A DNA stretch of 35,088 bases from DATILL01 sp035476575 (GTDB lineage Bacteria; Actinomycetota; Actinomycetes; Mycobacteriales; JACQDL01). The notes beneath the pieces were generated by a model. That model made no database searches. It saw nothing but the letters and a program-made list of their open reading frames with translations, and was not told where the DNA came from. The translations under genes were made by a program, and so were the position numbers. Position 1 is the first letter of the stretch. Every line of letters starts with the position of its first letter. The stretch spans positions 1 to 35,088 of the forward strand of contig DATILL010000089.1 in the NCBI GenBank assembly GCA_035476575.1, written 5' to 3'. Shown here piece by piece: positions 25,037 through 33,010 of the stretch.

Positions 25037-25951
25037 TCAGGTCCGGCTGGACAGGGCCAGGTTGGACCACACCTCCCGGGTCGCTGTGGACCGGTTGAAG
25101 GTGATGAAGTGGATTCCCGGCGCGCCCTCCGCGAGCAGCCGCTCGGACAGCGCGCTGGCCTGCTCGATGCCGAGCCGGCGCACCGCCGCCGGATCCTCGG
25201 CTACCAGCGCGAACTGCGCCGCCAGCTCGGCCGGGAACGGTGCCCCGGACAGCTTCTCGGACCGCTCGATCGTGCTGATCCGGGTCACCGGCATCAGGCC
25301 CGCGATGATCGGCACGGCACAGCCGGCGGCGACCACCCGGTCGCGCAGCCGCAGGTAGTCCTCGGCCCGGAAGAACATCTGGGTGATGGCGTAGTCGGCA
25401 CCGGCCCGGCACTTGCGCACGAAGTGCTCGGTGTCGGACTCGATGTCGGGCGAGCGGGGATGCTTGTACGGGAACGCCGCGACGCCCACGCAGAAGTCAC
25501 CGCTGGCCCGGACCAGCCGGACCAGGTCCTCGGCGTACGCCAGGCCCTCCGGGTGCCGCACCCACTCGCCGGTCGGGTCGCCGGGCGGGTCGCCGCGCAG
25601 CGCCAGGATGTCCCGCACCCCGGCCGCGGCGAGCTGCCCGATCATGTTGCGCAGCTCGCGCACCGAGTGGCCGACCGCGGTGAGGTGCGCCACCGGCAGC
25701 AACGTGGTCTCGGTGGCGATCCGCTCGGTGACCTCCACGGTGCGCTCGCGGGTGGACCCGCCGGCGCCGTAGGTGACGGAGACGAACGACGGCCGCAGCG
25801 ACTCGAGCTCGCGGATAGTACGCCACAGGATCCGCTGGTCCTCGGCGGTCTTCGGCGGGAAGAACTCGAAGGAGAACGTCGGCCTGCCCGCCGCCATCCG
25901 ATCGCGCACGGTCCGATCGTGCGCATTCCAACCGCGCGCAGTGCTCGCCAT
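25037..25951 (-). CDS. metF: Methylenetetrahydrofolate reductase
   Basis: MetF reduces 5,10-methylenetetrahydrofolate to the 5-methyl form used in methionine synthesis. The 304-residue protein has the catalytic glutamate in FSFEFFPPKTAED near residue 27. It then shows SVTYGAGGSTRERT, HLTAVGHSVRELRNMI, LALRGDPPGDP, QMFFRAEDYLRLRDRV and the closing PGIHFITFNRS, all typical. The ATG at 25951 has TACCCT six bases upstream and no ribosome binding site, so it may be leaderless. It is divergent from the polyprenyl synthetase gene across 56 bp. An inverted repeat (25904-25924) lies early in the coding sequence. Confidence 0.96.
   Translation of the reverse strand: MASTARGWNAHDRTVRDRMAAGRPTFSFEFFPPKTAEDQRILWRTIRELESLRPSFVSVTYGAGGSTRERTVEVTERIATETTLLPVAHLTAVGHSVRELRNMIGQLAAAGVRDILALRGDPPGDPTGEWVRHPEGLAYAEDLVRLVRASGDFCVGVAAFPYKHPRSPDIESDTEHFVRKCRAGADYAITQMFFRAEDYLRLRDRVVAAGCAVPIIAGLMPVTRISTIERSEKLSGAPFPAELAAQFALVAEDPAAVRRLGIEQASALSERLLAEGAPGIHFITFNRSTATREVWSNLALSSRT
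25904..25924 (-). repeat. Inverted repeat within the start of metF
   Basis: GCGCACG, seven bases, and CGTGCGC form a perfect 7-bp stem that begins about 27 bases inside the metF coding sequence. In a leaderless message it would lie close to the initiating ribosome. No known regulator is implied. Confidence 0.45.
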
Positions 25952-26007
25952 GCCGCAAGGGTAAGGGTAGCCGGAGACCCGGTTCCGCCTCCCGGGATAC
26001 TCGACCC
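25952..26007. promoter_or_regulatory. 56-bp divergent promoter between metF and polyprenyl synthetase
   Basis: On the minus strand TACCCT lies six bases before the metF ATG. On the plus strand GATACT (25996-26001) lies six bases before the GTG at 26008; it departs from TANNNT only at its first bases. Neither start has a ribosome binding site. The space is too short for both promoters to be far from each other, so the two genes probably share upstream elements and both messages could be leaderless. Confidence 0.4.
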
Positions 26008-27066
26008 GTGACCGACCGGGCAGCCGAGATCGCCCAGCGGGTGGCCGCCGCGCTGGCCGGCTTCCTCGACGAGCGGTGCGCCGAGCTGGCCGGCATGACC
26101 CGGGACCTGCTGCCGGCGGTACGGGCGGTCGCGGACTTCGTTGCCGGGGGCAAGCGGCTGCGGCCGGCGTTCGTCTACTGGGGCTGGCGCGGTGCCGGCG
26201 GGCCGGACGGCGCGCCGATCGTCACGGCCGCGGCCAGCCTGGAGCTGCTGCACGCCGGGGCGCTGATGCATGACGACCTGATGGACGCCTCGGACACCCG
26301 GCGGGGCCGGCCGGCTATCCACCGCCGGTTCGCCGCGACCCACCAGCAGGCGGGCTGGGACGGCTCGGCGACGGCGTTCGGCGCCGCGGCGGCGATCCTG
26401 CTCGGCGACCTGTGCCTGCTCTGGTCGGCCCAGATGCTGCGCGGGTGCGGGCTGCCGGTCGAGGCGGTGCACCGGGGCCTGGCGGTCCACGACCGGATGT
26501 CCACCGAGGTGATGTGCGGGCAGTACCTGGACGTCGTCGAGCAGGCCCGCGGGGTGGACAGCGTGGCCGCCGCGCTGCGGGTGGCCCGGTACAAGTCGGC
26601 GAAGTACACCGTCGAACGCCCCCTGCACCTTGGCGCCGCGCTGGCCGGCGGCCCACGGGAGCTGATCGAGACCTACACGGCGTACGGCGTGCCGGTAGGC
26701 GAGGCGTTCCAGCTCCGCGACGACGTGCTCGGGGTGTACGGCGACCCGGCCAAGACCGGCAAGCCAGCCGGCGACGACCTGCGCGAGGGCAAGCGGACGG
26801 TCCTGGTCGCGCTGGCCGCCGAGCGGGCCGACGGCCGGCAGGCCGCGCTGCTGGCCAAGCACCTCGGCGACCCGGCCCTGCCGCCGGACGGGGTGACCGC
26901 GCTGCGGGCGGTGATCGCCGAGACCGGCGCCCTGGCCGAGGTGGAGCACATGATCGCCGACCGGGTCGGGCGCGGCACCGCGGCGCTGGCCGCCGGACCG
27001 GTCCAGCCGGGCCCGGCCCAGGCACTACGCGAGCTGGCCGTGGCCGCGACCGCCCGGCGGGTCTGA
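26008..27066 (+). CDS. Polyprenyl diphosphate synthase (IdsA/CrtE type)
   Basis: This 352-residue trans-prenyltransferase has the first aspartate-rich motif in LMHDDLMDASDTRRGRPA near residue 90 and the second region in FQLRDDVLGVYGDPAKTG near residue 235, where the last Asp of the canonical DDxxD is replaced by Gly, a frequent feature of actinobacterial members. GGKRLRPAFV and YKSAKYTVERPLHLG are also typical. It should make geranylgeranyl or a nearby chain length diphosphate, feeding carotenoids and perhaps polyprenol. It resembles idsA2 (Rv2173) in position beside metF and mptA. The start at GTG 26008 follows the divergent promoter. Its stop touches the crtI start. Confidence 0.93.
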   Translation: MTDRAAEIAQRVAAALAGFLDERCAELAGMTRDLLPAVRAVADFVAGGKRLRPAFVYWGWRGAGGPDGAPIVTAAASLELLHAGALMHDDLMDASDTRRGRPAIHRRFAATHQQAGWDGSATAFGAAAAILLGDLCLLWSAQMLRGCGLPVEAVHRGLAVHDRMSTEVMCGQYLDVVEQARGVDSVAAALRVARYKSAKYTVERPLHLGAALAGGPRELIETYTAYGVPVGEAFQLRDDVLGVYGDPAKTGKPAGDDLREGKRTVLVALAAERADGRQAALLAKHLGDPALPPDGVTALRAVIAETGALAEVEHMIADRVGRGTAALAAGPVQPGPAQALRELAVAATARRV

Positions 27067-28568
27067 TTCGTACCGTCAGCGGGCCGACCGAGCGCGTCGT
27101 CGTGGTGGGCGCCGGCCTGGCCGGGCTGTCCTGCGCGCTGCACCTGGCCGCCGCCGGCCGCACGGTGACGGTGCTGGAGCGGGAGCCCGGGCCGGGCGGT
27201 CGGGCCGGGCGGCTGAGCCTGGCCGGCTACACCTTCGACACCGGCCCGACCGTGCTCACCATGCCCGAGCTGGTCGCCGAGCCGCTGGCCGCGGTGGGCG
27301 AGCGGCTGGAGGACTGGCTGGAGCTGACCCGGCTCGACCCGGCGTACCGCGCGCACTTCCCGGACGGTTCGGTGATCGACGTGCACGCCGACGTGGAGCG
27401 GATGGCCGACCACCTTGCGGCGGTGTGCGGCCCGGGCGAGGCGGCCGGCTACCGCCGGTTCGTGGCCTACGTCGAAAAGCTGTACCGGCTGGAGCTGCCG
27501 CGCTTCATCGGCCGCAACCTGGACTCCCCGCTGGGCCTGGTCGGCCCGGAGCTGGCCCGGCTCGCGCTGCTGGGCGGGTTCGGCCGGCTGGCACCCCGGG
27601 TGGCCAGGTACTTCACCGACCCGCGGCTGCGCCGGATCTTCTCCTTCCAGGCGCTCTACGCCGGCCTCTCGCCGTACCAGGCGCGGGCGCTCTACGCGGT
27701 CATCTCCTATCTGGACTGCGTCAAGGGGGTGTACTTCCCGCGGGGCGGTGTGCACGCGGTGCCACGAGCACTGGCCGCCGTCGCGGTCAGGCATGGCGTC
27801 ACGGTCCGGTACGAGACCGCCGTCGTCCAGGTGGAGGTGTCGAACGGCCGTGCCCGCGGGGTCAGGACGGCGTGCGGCGAGCGCATCCCCGCCGACGTGG
27901 TCGTGCTCAGCCCGGACCTCCCGGTCGCCTACCGTGAGCTGCTGCCGCCCGGGCTCGCCCCGCGCAGGCTGGCACGGCTTCGCTACTCCCCGAGCTGCTT
28001 CCTGCTGCACGTTGGGTCCCGGGCGGCGTACCGCGGGATCGCGCATCACAACGTCCACTTCGGCCGGTCCTGGCGGACGGCGTTCGAGGAGCTCGTTGGC
28101 AGGCAGCAGTTGATGTCCGATCCGTCACTGTTGGTCACCAACCCGACACGAAGCGATCCAGGGCTCGCGCCGGCCGGCCGGCAGGCGTATTACGTGCTGG
28201 TGCCGGTACCTCACCTTGGCGCGCCCCTGGCGTGGGACCGCCTCCGGGACCGGTACCGTGACACGATCGTGTCGACGTTGGAGGACCGCGGGTACCTCGG
28301 CTTCGGTGAGTCCATCGAGGCCGAGCAGATCGTCACGCCAGAAGACTGGGCGGCGGGTGGGATGGCGCAAGGTACGCCGTTCTCCGCCGCGCACACGCTC
28401 CGGCAGACCGGCCCGTTCCGGCCGGCCAACCTCGCCTCGGGGGTGGAGAACGTCGTGTTCTGCGGTTCCGGCACGCAGCCAGGTGTCGGCGTGCCGATGG
28501 TGCTGATCTCCGGCCGCCTCGCGGCCCAGCGGGTCACCGGTGCCGGCACCGGCCGACCGGCCCGATGA
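27066..28568 (+). CDS. crtI: Phytoene desaturase-type FAD oxidoreductase, apparent ATT start
   Basis: This enzyme introduces double bases into phytoene toward lycopene. The N-terminal dinucleotide fold is VVVVGAGLAGLSCALHL, with EREPGPGGRAGRLS following. The C-terminal CrtI signature is NVVFCGSGTQPGVGVPMVL and a last GRLAAQRVTG. The only start fitting the family opening (RTVSGPTERVVVVGAG) is ATT at 27066, which shares its first base with the preceding stop TGA. Upstream in-frame starts lie inside the synthetase gene, and downstream GTGs would cut the nucleotide fold. Read as ATT the protein is 500 residues. No phytoene synthase lies in the window, and the family also includes other carotenoid desaturases. 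Confidence 0.88.
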   Translation: MRTVSGPTERVVVVGAGLAGLSCALHLAAAGRTVTVLEREPGPGGRAGRLSLAGYTFDTGPTVLTMPELVAEPLAAVGERLEDWLELTRLDPAYRAHFPDGSVIDVHADVERMADHLAAVCGPGEAAGYRRFVAYVEKLYRLELPRFIGRNLDSPLGLVGPELARLALLGGFGRLAPRVARYFTDPRLRRIFSFQALYAGLSPYQARALYAVISYLDCVKGVYFPRGGVHAVPRALAAVAVRHGVTVRYETAVVQVEVSNGRARGVRTACGERIPADVVVLSPDLPVAYRELLPPGLAPRRLARLRYSPSCFLLHVGSRAAYRGIAHHNVHFGRSWRTAFEELVGRQQLMSDPSLLVTNPTRSDPGLAPAGRQAYYVLVPVPHLGAPLAWDRLRDRYRDTIVSTLEDRGYLGFGESIEAEQIVTPEDWAAGGMAQGTPFSAAHTLRQTGPFRPANLASGVENVVFCGSGTQPGVGVPMVLISGRLAAQRVTGAGTGRPAR

Positions 28569-30082
28569 GCGGTTACCCGGTCAGGGTCAGCGCCGCCTGG
28601 CAGCGCGCTCGCACCGGCCCGGCGGCCCGGCGGCCCGGCGGCCCGGTCACCGCGGACGCGGCCCGGCACCGTGCCCTGGGAGTGCTGGGCGCGCTCCTGC
28701 TCGCCGGCTGCGGGATGATCGCCGGCGCCTACCCGGAGCACCCCAAGGACTTCCTGGTCTCGCAGGTGGTCGGGATCACCCAGCTCGCCACCATCGGCGC
28801 GTACGGCGGCCTGGTCCTGCTGGTGGTGGCCTGGATCCGGCTCGGCCGGCTGGTCGGGGTCCCGGGCGGCCCAGACCGGCACGACCTGCTCGTCACCCTG
28901 GCCCAGTGGGCCGCACCGCTGCTGGTCGTCCCTCCGCTGTTCAGCAAGGACGTCTACAGCTACGCCGCCCAGGGCGCGATGACGCTGTTCCACGTCAACC
29001 CCTACCAGCACGGGCCGCAGGACCTGGCCAGCCCGCTGGCAAACAACGTCGACCAGATGTGGCAGGCCACCCCGGCGCCGTACGGCCCGGTGTTCCTGGT
29101 GCTGGCCGGCCGGGTGATCGCGGTCACCGGGGAGCACACCTGGCCGGCGGTGCTCGGGCTGCGGCTGCTCGCCGTGCTCGGCGTGCTGCTGATGGCGGTC
29201 TACGTGCCGAGGCTGGCCAGGCGCCTGGGGGTCGACCCGCGGTCCGCGCTCTGGCTCGGTGTGCTCAACCCGCTGGTGCTGATCCACCTGGTCGGCGGCG
29301 CGCACAACGACGCCCTGCTGATCGGCCTGCTGGTGGCGGGCCTGGCCCTGGTGCTGGACGGGCTGCCGGCGCTCGGCGTGGCGCTGGTCGCGCTGGCCCT
29401 GCTGGTCAAGGCGCCGGCCGGGCTGGCGCTGGCGTTCTGCGTCCCGCTGTGGGCCGACCAGTTGCGCGGCCGGCTGCGCCAGCTTCGGGCCGCGCTGCTG
29501 GTTGGCGCGACCGCGATCGGCACGGTGGCGGTGACCAGCACGGCGTGCGGCCTCGGCTACGGCTGGGTCGCCGCGCTGCAGACCCCCGGCCAGGTGCGCA
29601 ACTGGCTGTCGGTGACCACCACGATGGGCCAGCTCACCGGCCTGCTGGGCTCCTGGTTCGGGGCCGGCGACCACATGGACGGCGCGATCGCCGCCTGGCG
29701 CGGTGCCGGCGGGCTGGCCGCCGTTGTGGTGTGCGCCGTCCTGCTGGTGCGGGCCCGCCGGATCGGGCCGGTGCCGGCGATCGGGATGGGGCTGGTCGCG
29801 GTGGTCGCGCTCGGGCCGGTCGTGCAGCCGTGGTACCTGCTGTGGGGGTTCGTGATCCTGGCCGCGGCCAGCGCGGACACCGGGGTCCGCTCGCTGGTGG
29901 CCGGTGGCTCGGCCGCGATGGCACTGCTGCTGATGCCGCGCGGCGGGCCGCTGGAGCCGCGGGACATCGTCGAGGCGATCTGCGTCGGAGCACTGGTGCT
30001 GGCCGCCGCGGTGCTGGCCGAGTGGCTGATCGCCAGCCGGGCCCGCGCCGCCGCGGTGGGCACCGCGGGCCCGGACCCGTGA
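28565..30082 (+). CDS. MptA/B-type alpha-1,6-mannosyltransferase, GT-C fold, first copy
   Basis: This 505-residue polytopic membrane protein has about 12 hydrophobic helices. The GT-C signature lies in the first extracytoplasmic loop: PLFSKDVYSYAAQGAM, then NPYQHGPQDL and ATPAPYGPVFLVL. Later marks are NPLVLIHLVGGAHNDALL and VVQPWYLLWGFVI. Family members use polyprenol-phosphate mannose to extend the mannan backbone of lipoglycans. The ATG at 28565 overlaps the crtI stop by four bases. The start of the gene contains a CCCGGCGG-type 9-bp repeat encoding Arg/Pro/Gly. Confidence 0.88.
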   Translation: MSGYPVRVSAAWQRARTGPAARRPGGPVTADAARHRALGVLGALLLAGCGMIAGAYPEHPKDFLVSQVVGITQLATIGAYGGLVLLVVAWIRLGRLVGVPGGPDRHDLLVTLAQWAAPLLVVPPLFSKDVYSYAAQGAMTLFHVNPYQHGPQDLASPLANNVDQMWQATPAPYGPVFLVLAGRVIAVTGEHTWPAVLGLRLLAVLGVLLMAVYVPRLARRLGVDPRSALWLGVLNPLVLIHLVGGAHNDALLIGLLVAGLALVLDGLPALGVALVALALLVKAPAGLALAFCVPLWADQLRGRLRQLRAALLVGATAIGTVAVTSTACGLGYGWVAALQTPGQVRNWLSVTTTMGQLTGLLGSWFGAGDHMDGAIAAWRGAGGLAAVVVCAVLLVRARRIGPVPAIGMGLVAVVALGPVVQPWYLLWGFVILAAASADTGVRSLVAGGSAAMALLLMPRGGPLEPRDIVEAICVGALVLAAAVLAEWLIASRARAAAVGTAGPDP

Positions 30083-31869
30083 TGCTCCTCGCGCCCACCG
30101 GGGCGGCTACCGGGACGCCCGCTGGGGCCAGCGGCGCCATCCAGCTTCGCGCCATCCGGCGCGGCGGGCTGGCTGGCTCGTTGCTGCTGCTGCTCGGCTC
30201 GCTGGGCGCGGGTGCGCTCCCGGTCTACGACCCGGTCCGGCAGTGGCCGGGGCTGTCGGTGCTGCGGCTCGGCGTCGGCCCGACCGTCGCGCTGGCACTA
30301 GCCTACGTCGGCGCGGCCATCCTCGGGCTGGCCTGGCTGTACCTGGGCCGGGCGGTGCGGGCTGCCATCGCCGGCACCGGGCCGGACGTGGACGTGCCGG
30401 TGCTGTTCCGGCTCGGCCTCACCTGGGGCGCCCCGATGCTGGTCGCGGTGCCGCTGTTCAGCCGAGACCTCTACAGCTACGCCGCGCAGGCCCAGCTCAC
30501 CCACGCCGGGCTGGACCCGTACTCGGCCGGGCCGGTCTCGCTGCCCGGCCCGTTCGCGGACGAGGTGGAGCATCTATGGGTCGACACCCCGGCGCCGTAC
30601 GGGCCGCTGTGGCTCACCCTCGGCCGGCTGGTCGCCATCATCACCCGGGACCACGTCGCGCTGACCGTGCTGTGCATGCGGCTGATCGCGGTCGGTGGGG
30701 TGCTGCTGACCGCGCGCTACCTGCCCCGGCTGGCCACCGCCTGCGGCGCCGACCCGCGGCTGGCGGTCTGGCTCAGCCTGCTCAACCCGCTGCTGCTCAC
30801 CCACTTCGTGGCGGGCGGGCACAACGACGCGCTGATGGTTGGCCTGGTGGTGGCCGGTGTCACCATCGCGATAGAGGTCACCCGGAGCACGCCGTACGGC
30901 GCGCGGAAGCTGGCGCTGGGGGCCGTGCTGTGCACGCTGGCCGTGCTGGTCAAGGCACCGGCCGTGCTGGCGGTCGGCTTCTTGGTGCCGATCTGGGCGG
31001 TCCGCACCGACGACCGCCGGCCGTGGCTGGCTGCCGTGGTCAAGGTCGGCGCGGTGGCCGTCGCGACGTTCGTGCTGGCCACGCTGGCCACCGGCCTGGG
31101 CATCGGCTGGGTCCGGCTGCTCAACACCCCGGGCCTGCTGGTCAACTTCCTGTCCATCCCGACCGGGGTCGCGCTGCTGGTCAACACCCTGCGTGGCATA
31201 GCGCAGGCGACCAGCCCGCAGGACCCGCTGATCGGCGCGCTGCGGCTGGTCGGGCAGGCCTGCACGGTGCTGCTCTGCTGCTACCTGTGGGTTCGGGCGC
31301 AGCGGGTCCAGCCGGTTCGGGCGCTCGGGCTTGCCCTGCTGCTGCTGGTGATGCTGGGGCCGGTGGTGCAACCGTGGTACCTGATGTGGCCGCTCGCGCT
31401 GCTCGCCGCGACCAGGCTGGCGGACTGGGCGGTCGCCGGGATCGCCTGCGTCAGCCTGATGCTCGTGCTGCTGATCGCGCCGCAGGGCGCCGCCCTGCTG
31501 CTGAACTGGACGCCGGTGGTCATGTCCGCGCTAGCCGCCGTGGTCGCGACGTACCTCGTGCTCGGTGACCACCTCACGCTTCGCGTCCCGGCTCTTGCCG
31601 CGCCGGCCCAGCCCGTGGTCGCGCCGGCCCAGCTTGCGGTCGCGCCGGCCCAGCCAGACCCAGCCGCCCTGGCTCAGCAGGACCAGCGCGAAGCCGAAGA
31701 GCAGGTCCTCAACGGGCGCCCCGGCCAGCCTCGGGCCGAGGATCGCCTCCTGGTCATAGGTCACCACCTGCCGGTGGGTCAGGACGCCGTTGGCCAGAAG
31801 CTGGAAGACCAGCACGACGGCGTACGCCAGCCAGAACACCCGGCGCAGCACCAGCCTGGTCCGCAGTAG
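30079..31869 (+). CDS. MptA/B-type alpha-1,6-mannosyltransferase, second copy, with long antisense tail
   Basis: This is a second GT-C mannosyltransferase with the same marks: PLFSRDLYSYAAQAQ, DTPAPYGPLWLTL, NPLLLTHFVAGGHNDALM and VVQPWYLMWPLAL. The start may be GTG 30079 (GTGA overlap with the previous stop) or ATG 30082. The last helix ends near residue 498. About 98 further residues, Ala/Pro/Gln-rich and hydrophilic, run on to 31869, and this tail is read antisense to the whole of the crtYd core. It includes three 7-residue repeats (APAQPVV, APAQLAV, APAQPDP) from a 21-bp tandem repeat. The tail has no family counterpart and looks like read-through after loss of an original stop near the last helix. 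Confidence 0.85.
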   Translation: MMLLAPTGAATGTPAGASGAIQLRAIRRGGLAGSLLLLLGSLGAGALPVYDPVRQWPGLSVLRLGVGPTVALALAYVGAAILGLAWLYLGRAVRAAIAGTGPDVDVPVLFRLGLTWGAPMLVAVPLFSRDLYSYAAQAQLTHAGLDPYSAGPVSLPGPFADEVEHLWVDTPAPYGPLWLTLGRLVAIITRDHVALTVLCMRLIAVGGVLLTARYLPRLATACGADPRLAVWLSLLNPLLLTHFVAGGHNDALMVGLVVAGVTIAIEVTRSTPYGARKLALGAVLCTLAVLVKAPAVLAVGFLVPIWAVRTDDRRPWLAAVVKVGAVAVATFVLATLATGLGIGWVRLLNTPGLLVNFLSIPTGVALLVNTLRGIAQATSPQDPLIGALRLVGQACTVLLCCYLWVRAQRVQPVRALGLALLLLVMLGPVVQPWYLMWPLALLAATRLADWAVAGIACVSLMLVLLIAPQGAALLLNWTPVVMSALAAVVATYLVLGDHLTLRVPALAAPAQPVVAPAQLAVAPAQPDPAALAQQDQREAEEQVLNGRPGQPRAEDRLLVIGHHLPVGQDAVGQKLEDQHDGVRQPEHPAQHQPGPQ

Positions 31870-31929
31870 GGCGATGTCGACGAAGACCGCCACGAGCACG
31901 CCGAGCACCGCGAGCTGGGTGTAGTTCAC
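31531..31929 (-). CDS. crtYd: Lycopene cyclase domain protein, second subunit (CrtYd type)
   Basis: This 132-residue membrane protein is one half of a heterodimeric lycopene cyclase. It has three helices: LAVLGVLVAVFVDIALL, VFWLAYAVVLVFQLLANGVL and DLLFGFALVLLSQGGWVWL. The conserved PxE(D/E) motif is APVEDLLFG. The GTG at 31929 overlaps the crtYc stop (GTGA). The last 30 residues are Arg/Lys-rich with a repeat (LGRRDRK, LGRRDHG, LGRRGKS) made by the 21-bp tandem repeat at 31600-31662. The gene lies over the antisense tail of the second mannosyltransferase for 339 bases. Confidence 0.85.
   Translation of the reverse strand: MNYTQLAVLGVLVAVFVDIALLRTRLVLRRVFWLAYAVVLVFQLLANGVLTHRQVVTYDQEAILGPRLAGAPVEDLLFGFALVLLSQGGWVWLGRRDRKLGRRDHGLGRRGKSRDAKREVVTEHEVRRDHGG
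31600..31662. repeat. 21-bp tandem repeat, three copies, read by both overlapping genes
   Basis: Units at 31600-31620, 31621-31641 and 31642-31662 each begin GCGCCGGCCCAGC and differ at a few bases. On the plus strand they encode APAQ repeats and on the minus strand LGRR repeats. The unit length is a multiple of three, so copy number can change without frameshift in either gene. Confidence 0.85.
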
Positions 31930-32309
31930 GCCGTCCGGTCCCTGGAAACGATGTCGGCATCGTCGGGTGGGTCGGGTGGGTCGGGCTCGTCGCCGGCCGG
32001 CCAGCCGGTGACCTGGCGGACCGCCTCCAGGGTGAGGATCGCGCAGGCCGGCACGACGAGGAAGAACAGCGCCTCCTCGACCGGGAGCCTGCCCGGAAGG
32101 ACTAGTCCCACCGTCTGCGCCGGGTCGTACCGCCAGTGATGTCGTGAGATCGCGTAGAGGTCCCACCCGATGAAGATCACGAACGTCGGCAGCAGGGCTT
32201 GGGCCAGCCGCCGGAGCCGCCGGTACACGCCGGTGCCCGGCCACCACTCCAGCCAGCCAGCGCCGGCCAGGCAGCCGGCCAGGACCGCCAGGTAGGTCAG
32301 GTGCCGCAT
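31926..32309 (-). CDS. crtYc: Lycopene cyclase domain protein, first subunit (CrtYc type)
   Basis: This 127-residue membrane protein is the other half of the heterodimeric cyclase that closes the rings of lycopene. It has helices at about residues 3-20 (LTYLAVLAGCLAGAGWLEWW), 34-50 (LLPTFVIFIGWDLYAI) and 75-95 (EEALFFLVVPACAILTLEAV). The motif PVEEALFF is the cyclase signature. The ATG at 32309 lies within the end of thiE (13-base overlap), and its stop overlaps crtYd. The C-terminal tail has a DPPDPPDD run. It forms an operon with thiE and crtYd. Confidence 0.86.
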   Translation of the reverse strand: MRHLTYLAVLAGCLAGAGWLEWWPGTGVYRRLRRLAQALLPTFVIFIGWDLYAISRHHWRYDPAQTVGLVLPGRLPVEEALFFLVVPACAILTLEAVRQVTGWPAGDEPDPPDPPDDADIVSRDRTA

Positions 32310-32974
32310 GGGGCCGCGGTGAGGGGGGCGCGCAGCTCCCGGGCCGCCGCCTCCGGGTCGTCCGCCTCGGTGATCGCCCGGACCACCACCACCCGGCAAG
32401 CGCCCGCGGCCAGCACGTCAGGCAGCCGGCCGGCGTCGATCCCGCCGATCGCGAACCACGGCCGGGCGGCCGGGTCGGCTGGTGGTGCGATCCGGGCAGC
32501 GTACCGGATGAGGTCCAGCCCCGCCGGCGGCCGGCCCGGCTTGGTCGGCGTCGGCCAGCACGGCCCGGCGCAGAAGTAGTCGACCCCCGGCTGTACCACG
32601 GCCGCGGCGGTCTGTGCCGGGTCGCGGGTGGACCGGCCGATGAGCGGCCCGGCACCGAGCAGCCGGCGAGCGACCGGTACTGGCAGGTCACCCTGGCCGA
32701 GGTGGAGCACGTCGGAGTCGGTGGCAGCGGCGATGTCGGCCCGGTCGTTCACCGACCACAGCGCGCCATGCCGGGCGGCCGCGTCGGCGACGACCTCGGC
32801 ATAGGCCATCTCCTCGCGCGCTTCCAGGCCCTTCTGCCGGAGCTGGACGATGTCCACCCCGCCACGCAGCGCCGCGGCCAGGAACTCGGCCAGGTCGCCC
32901 TGCCGCTCGCGCGCGTCGGTGCACAGGTACAGCAGCGCACTGGCCAGCCGCTGCCGCCGGACGTCGGTCGACAC
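32297..32974 (-). CDS. thiE: Thiamine phosphate synthase
   Basis: ThiE joins the pyrimidine and thiazole halves of thiamine. The 225-residue TIM barrel shows VDIVQLRQKG, SVNDRADIAAA, HLGQGDLPVPVARRLLG, IGRSTRDPAQ, FCAGPCWPTPTKPG and PWFAIGGIDAGRLPDVLAAG in the expected order. The GTG start at 32974 has TAGGTT six bases upstream, suggesting a leaderless message. No TPP riboswitch is visible upstream, where the 50-bp hairpin array lies instead. It is the first gene before crtYc and crtYd, whose products have no known link to thiamine beyond shared isoprenoid supply. Confidence 0.94.
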   Translation of the reverse strand: MSTDVRRQRLASALLYLCTDARERQGDLAEFLAAALRGGVDIVQLRQKGLEAREEMAYAEVVADAAARHGALWSVNDRADIAAATDSDVLHLGQGDLPVPVARRLLGAGPLIGRSTRDPAQTAAAVVQPGVDYFCAGPCWPTPTKPGRPPAGLDLIRYAARIAPPADPAARPWFAIGGIDAGRLPDVLAAGACRVVVVRAITEADDPEAAARELRAPLTAAPCGT

Positions 32975-32986
32975 CCGCCCAACCTA
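32975..32986 (-). promoter_or_regulatory. Candidate leaderless promoter -10 for thiE
   Basis: On the minus strand TAGGTT is followed by six bases (GGGCGG) and the GTG start of thiE. The -10 would therefore also drive crtYc and crtYd. Confidence 0.4.
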
Positions 32987-33010
32987 TCGCCGCCCCACCC
33001 GCAACAACCC

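Noticed and set aside
26412..27065. In-frame upstream extension of crtI
   Set aside because: It overlaps the polyprenyl synthetase gene and shows no family match; the homologous region begins at RTVSG.
28612..28650. 9-bp repeat at the start of the first mannosyltransferase
   Set aside because: It is real but short and coding; it looks like ordinary GC-rich slippage with no sign of function.
28540..30078. In-frame extension of the second mannosyltransferase through the first
   Set aside because: It is an alternative frame of the first copy with arginine- and proline-rich composition; the real start is 30079 or 30082.
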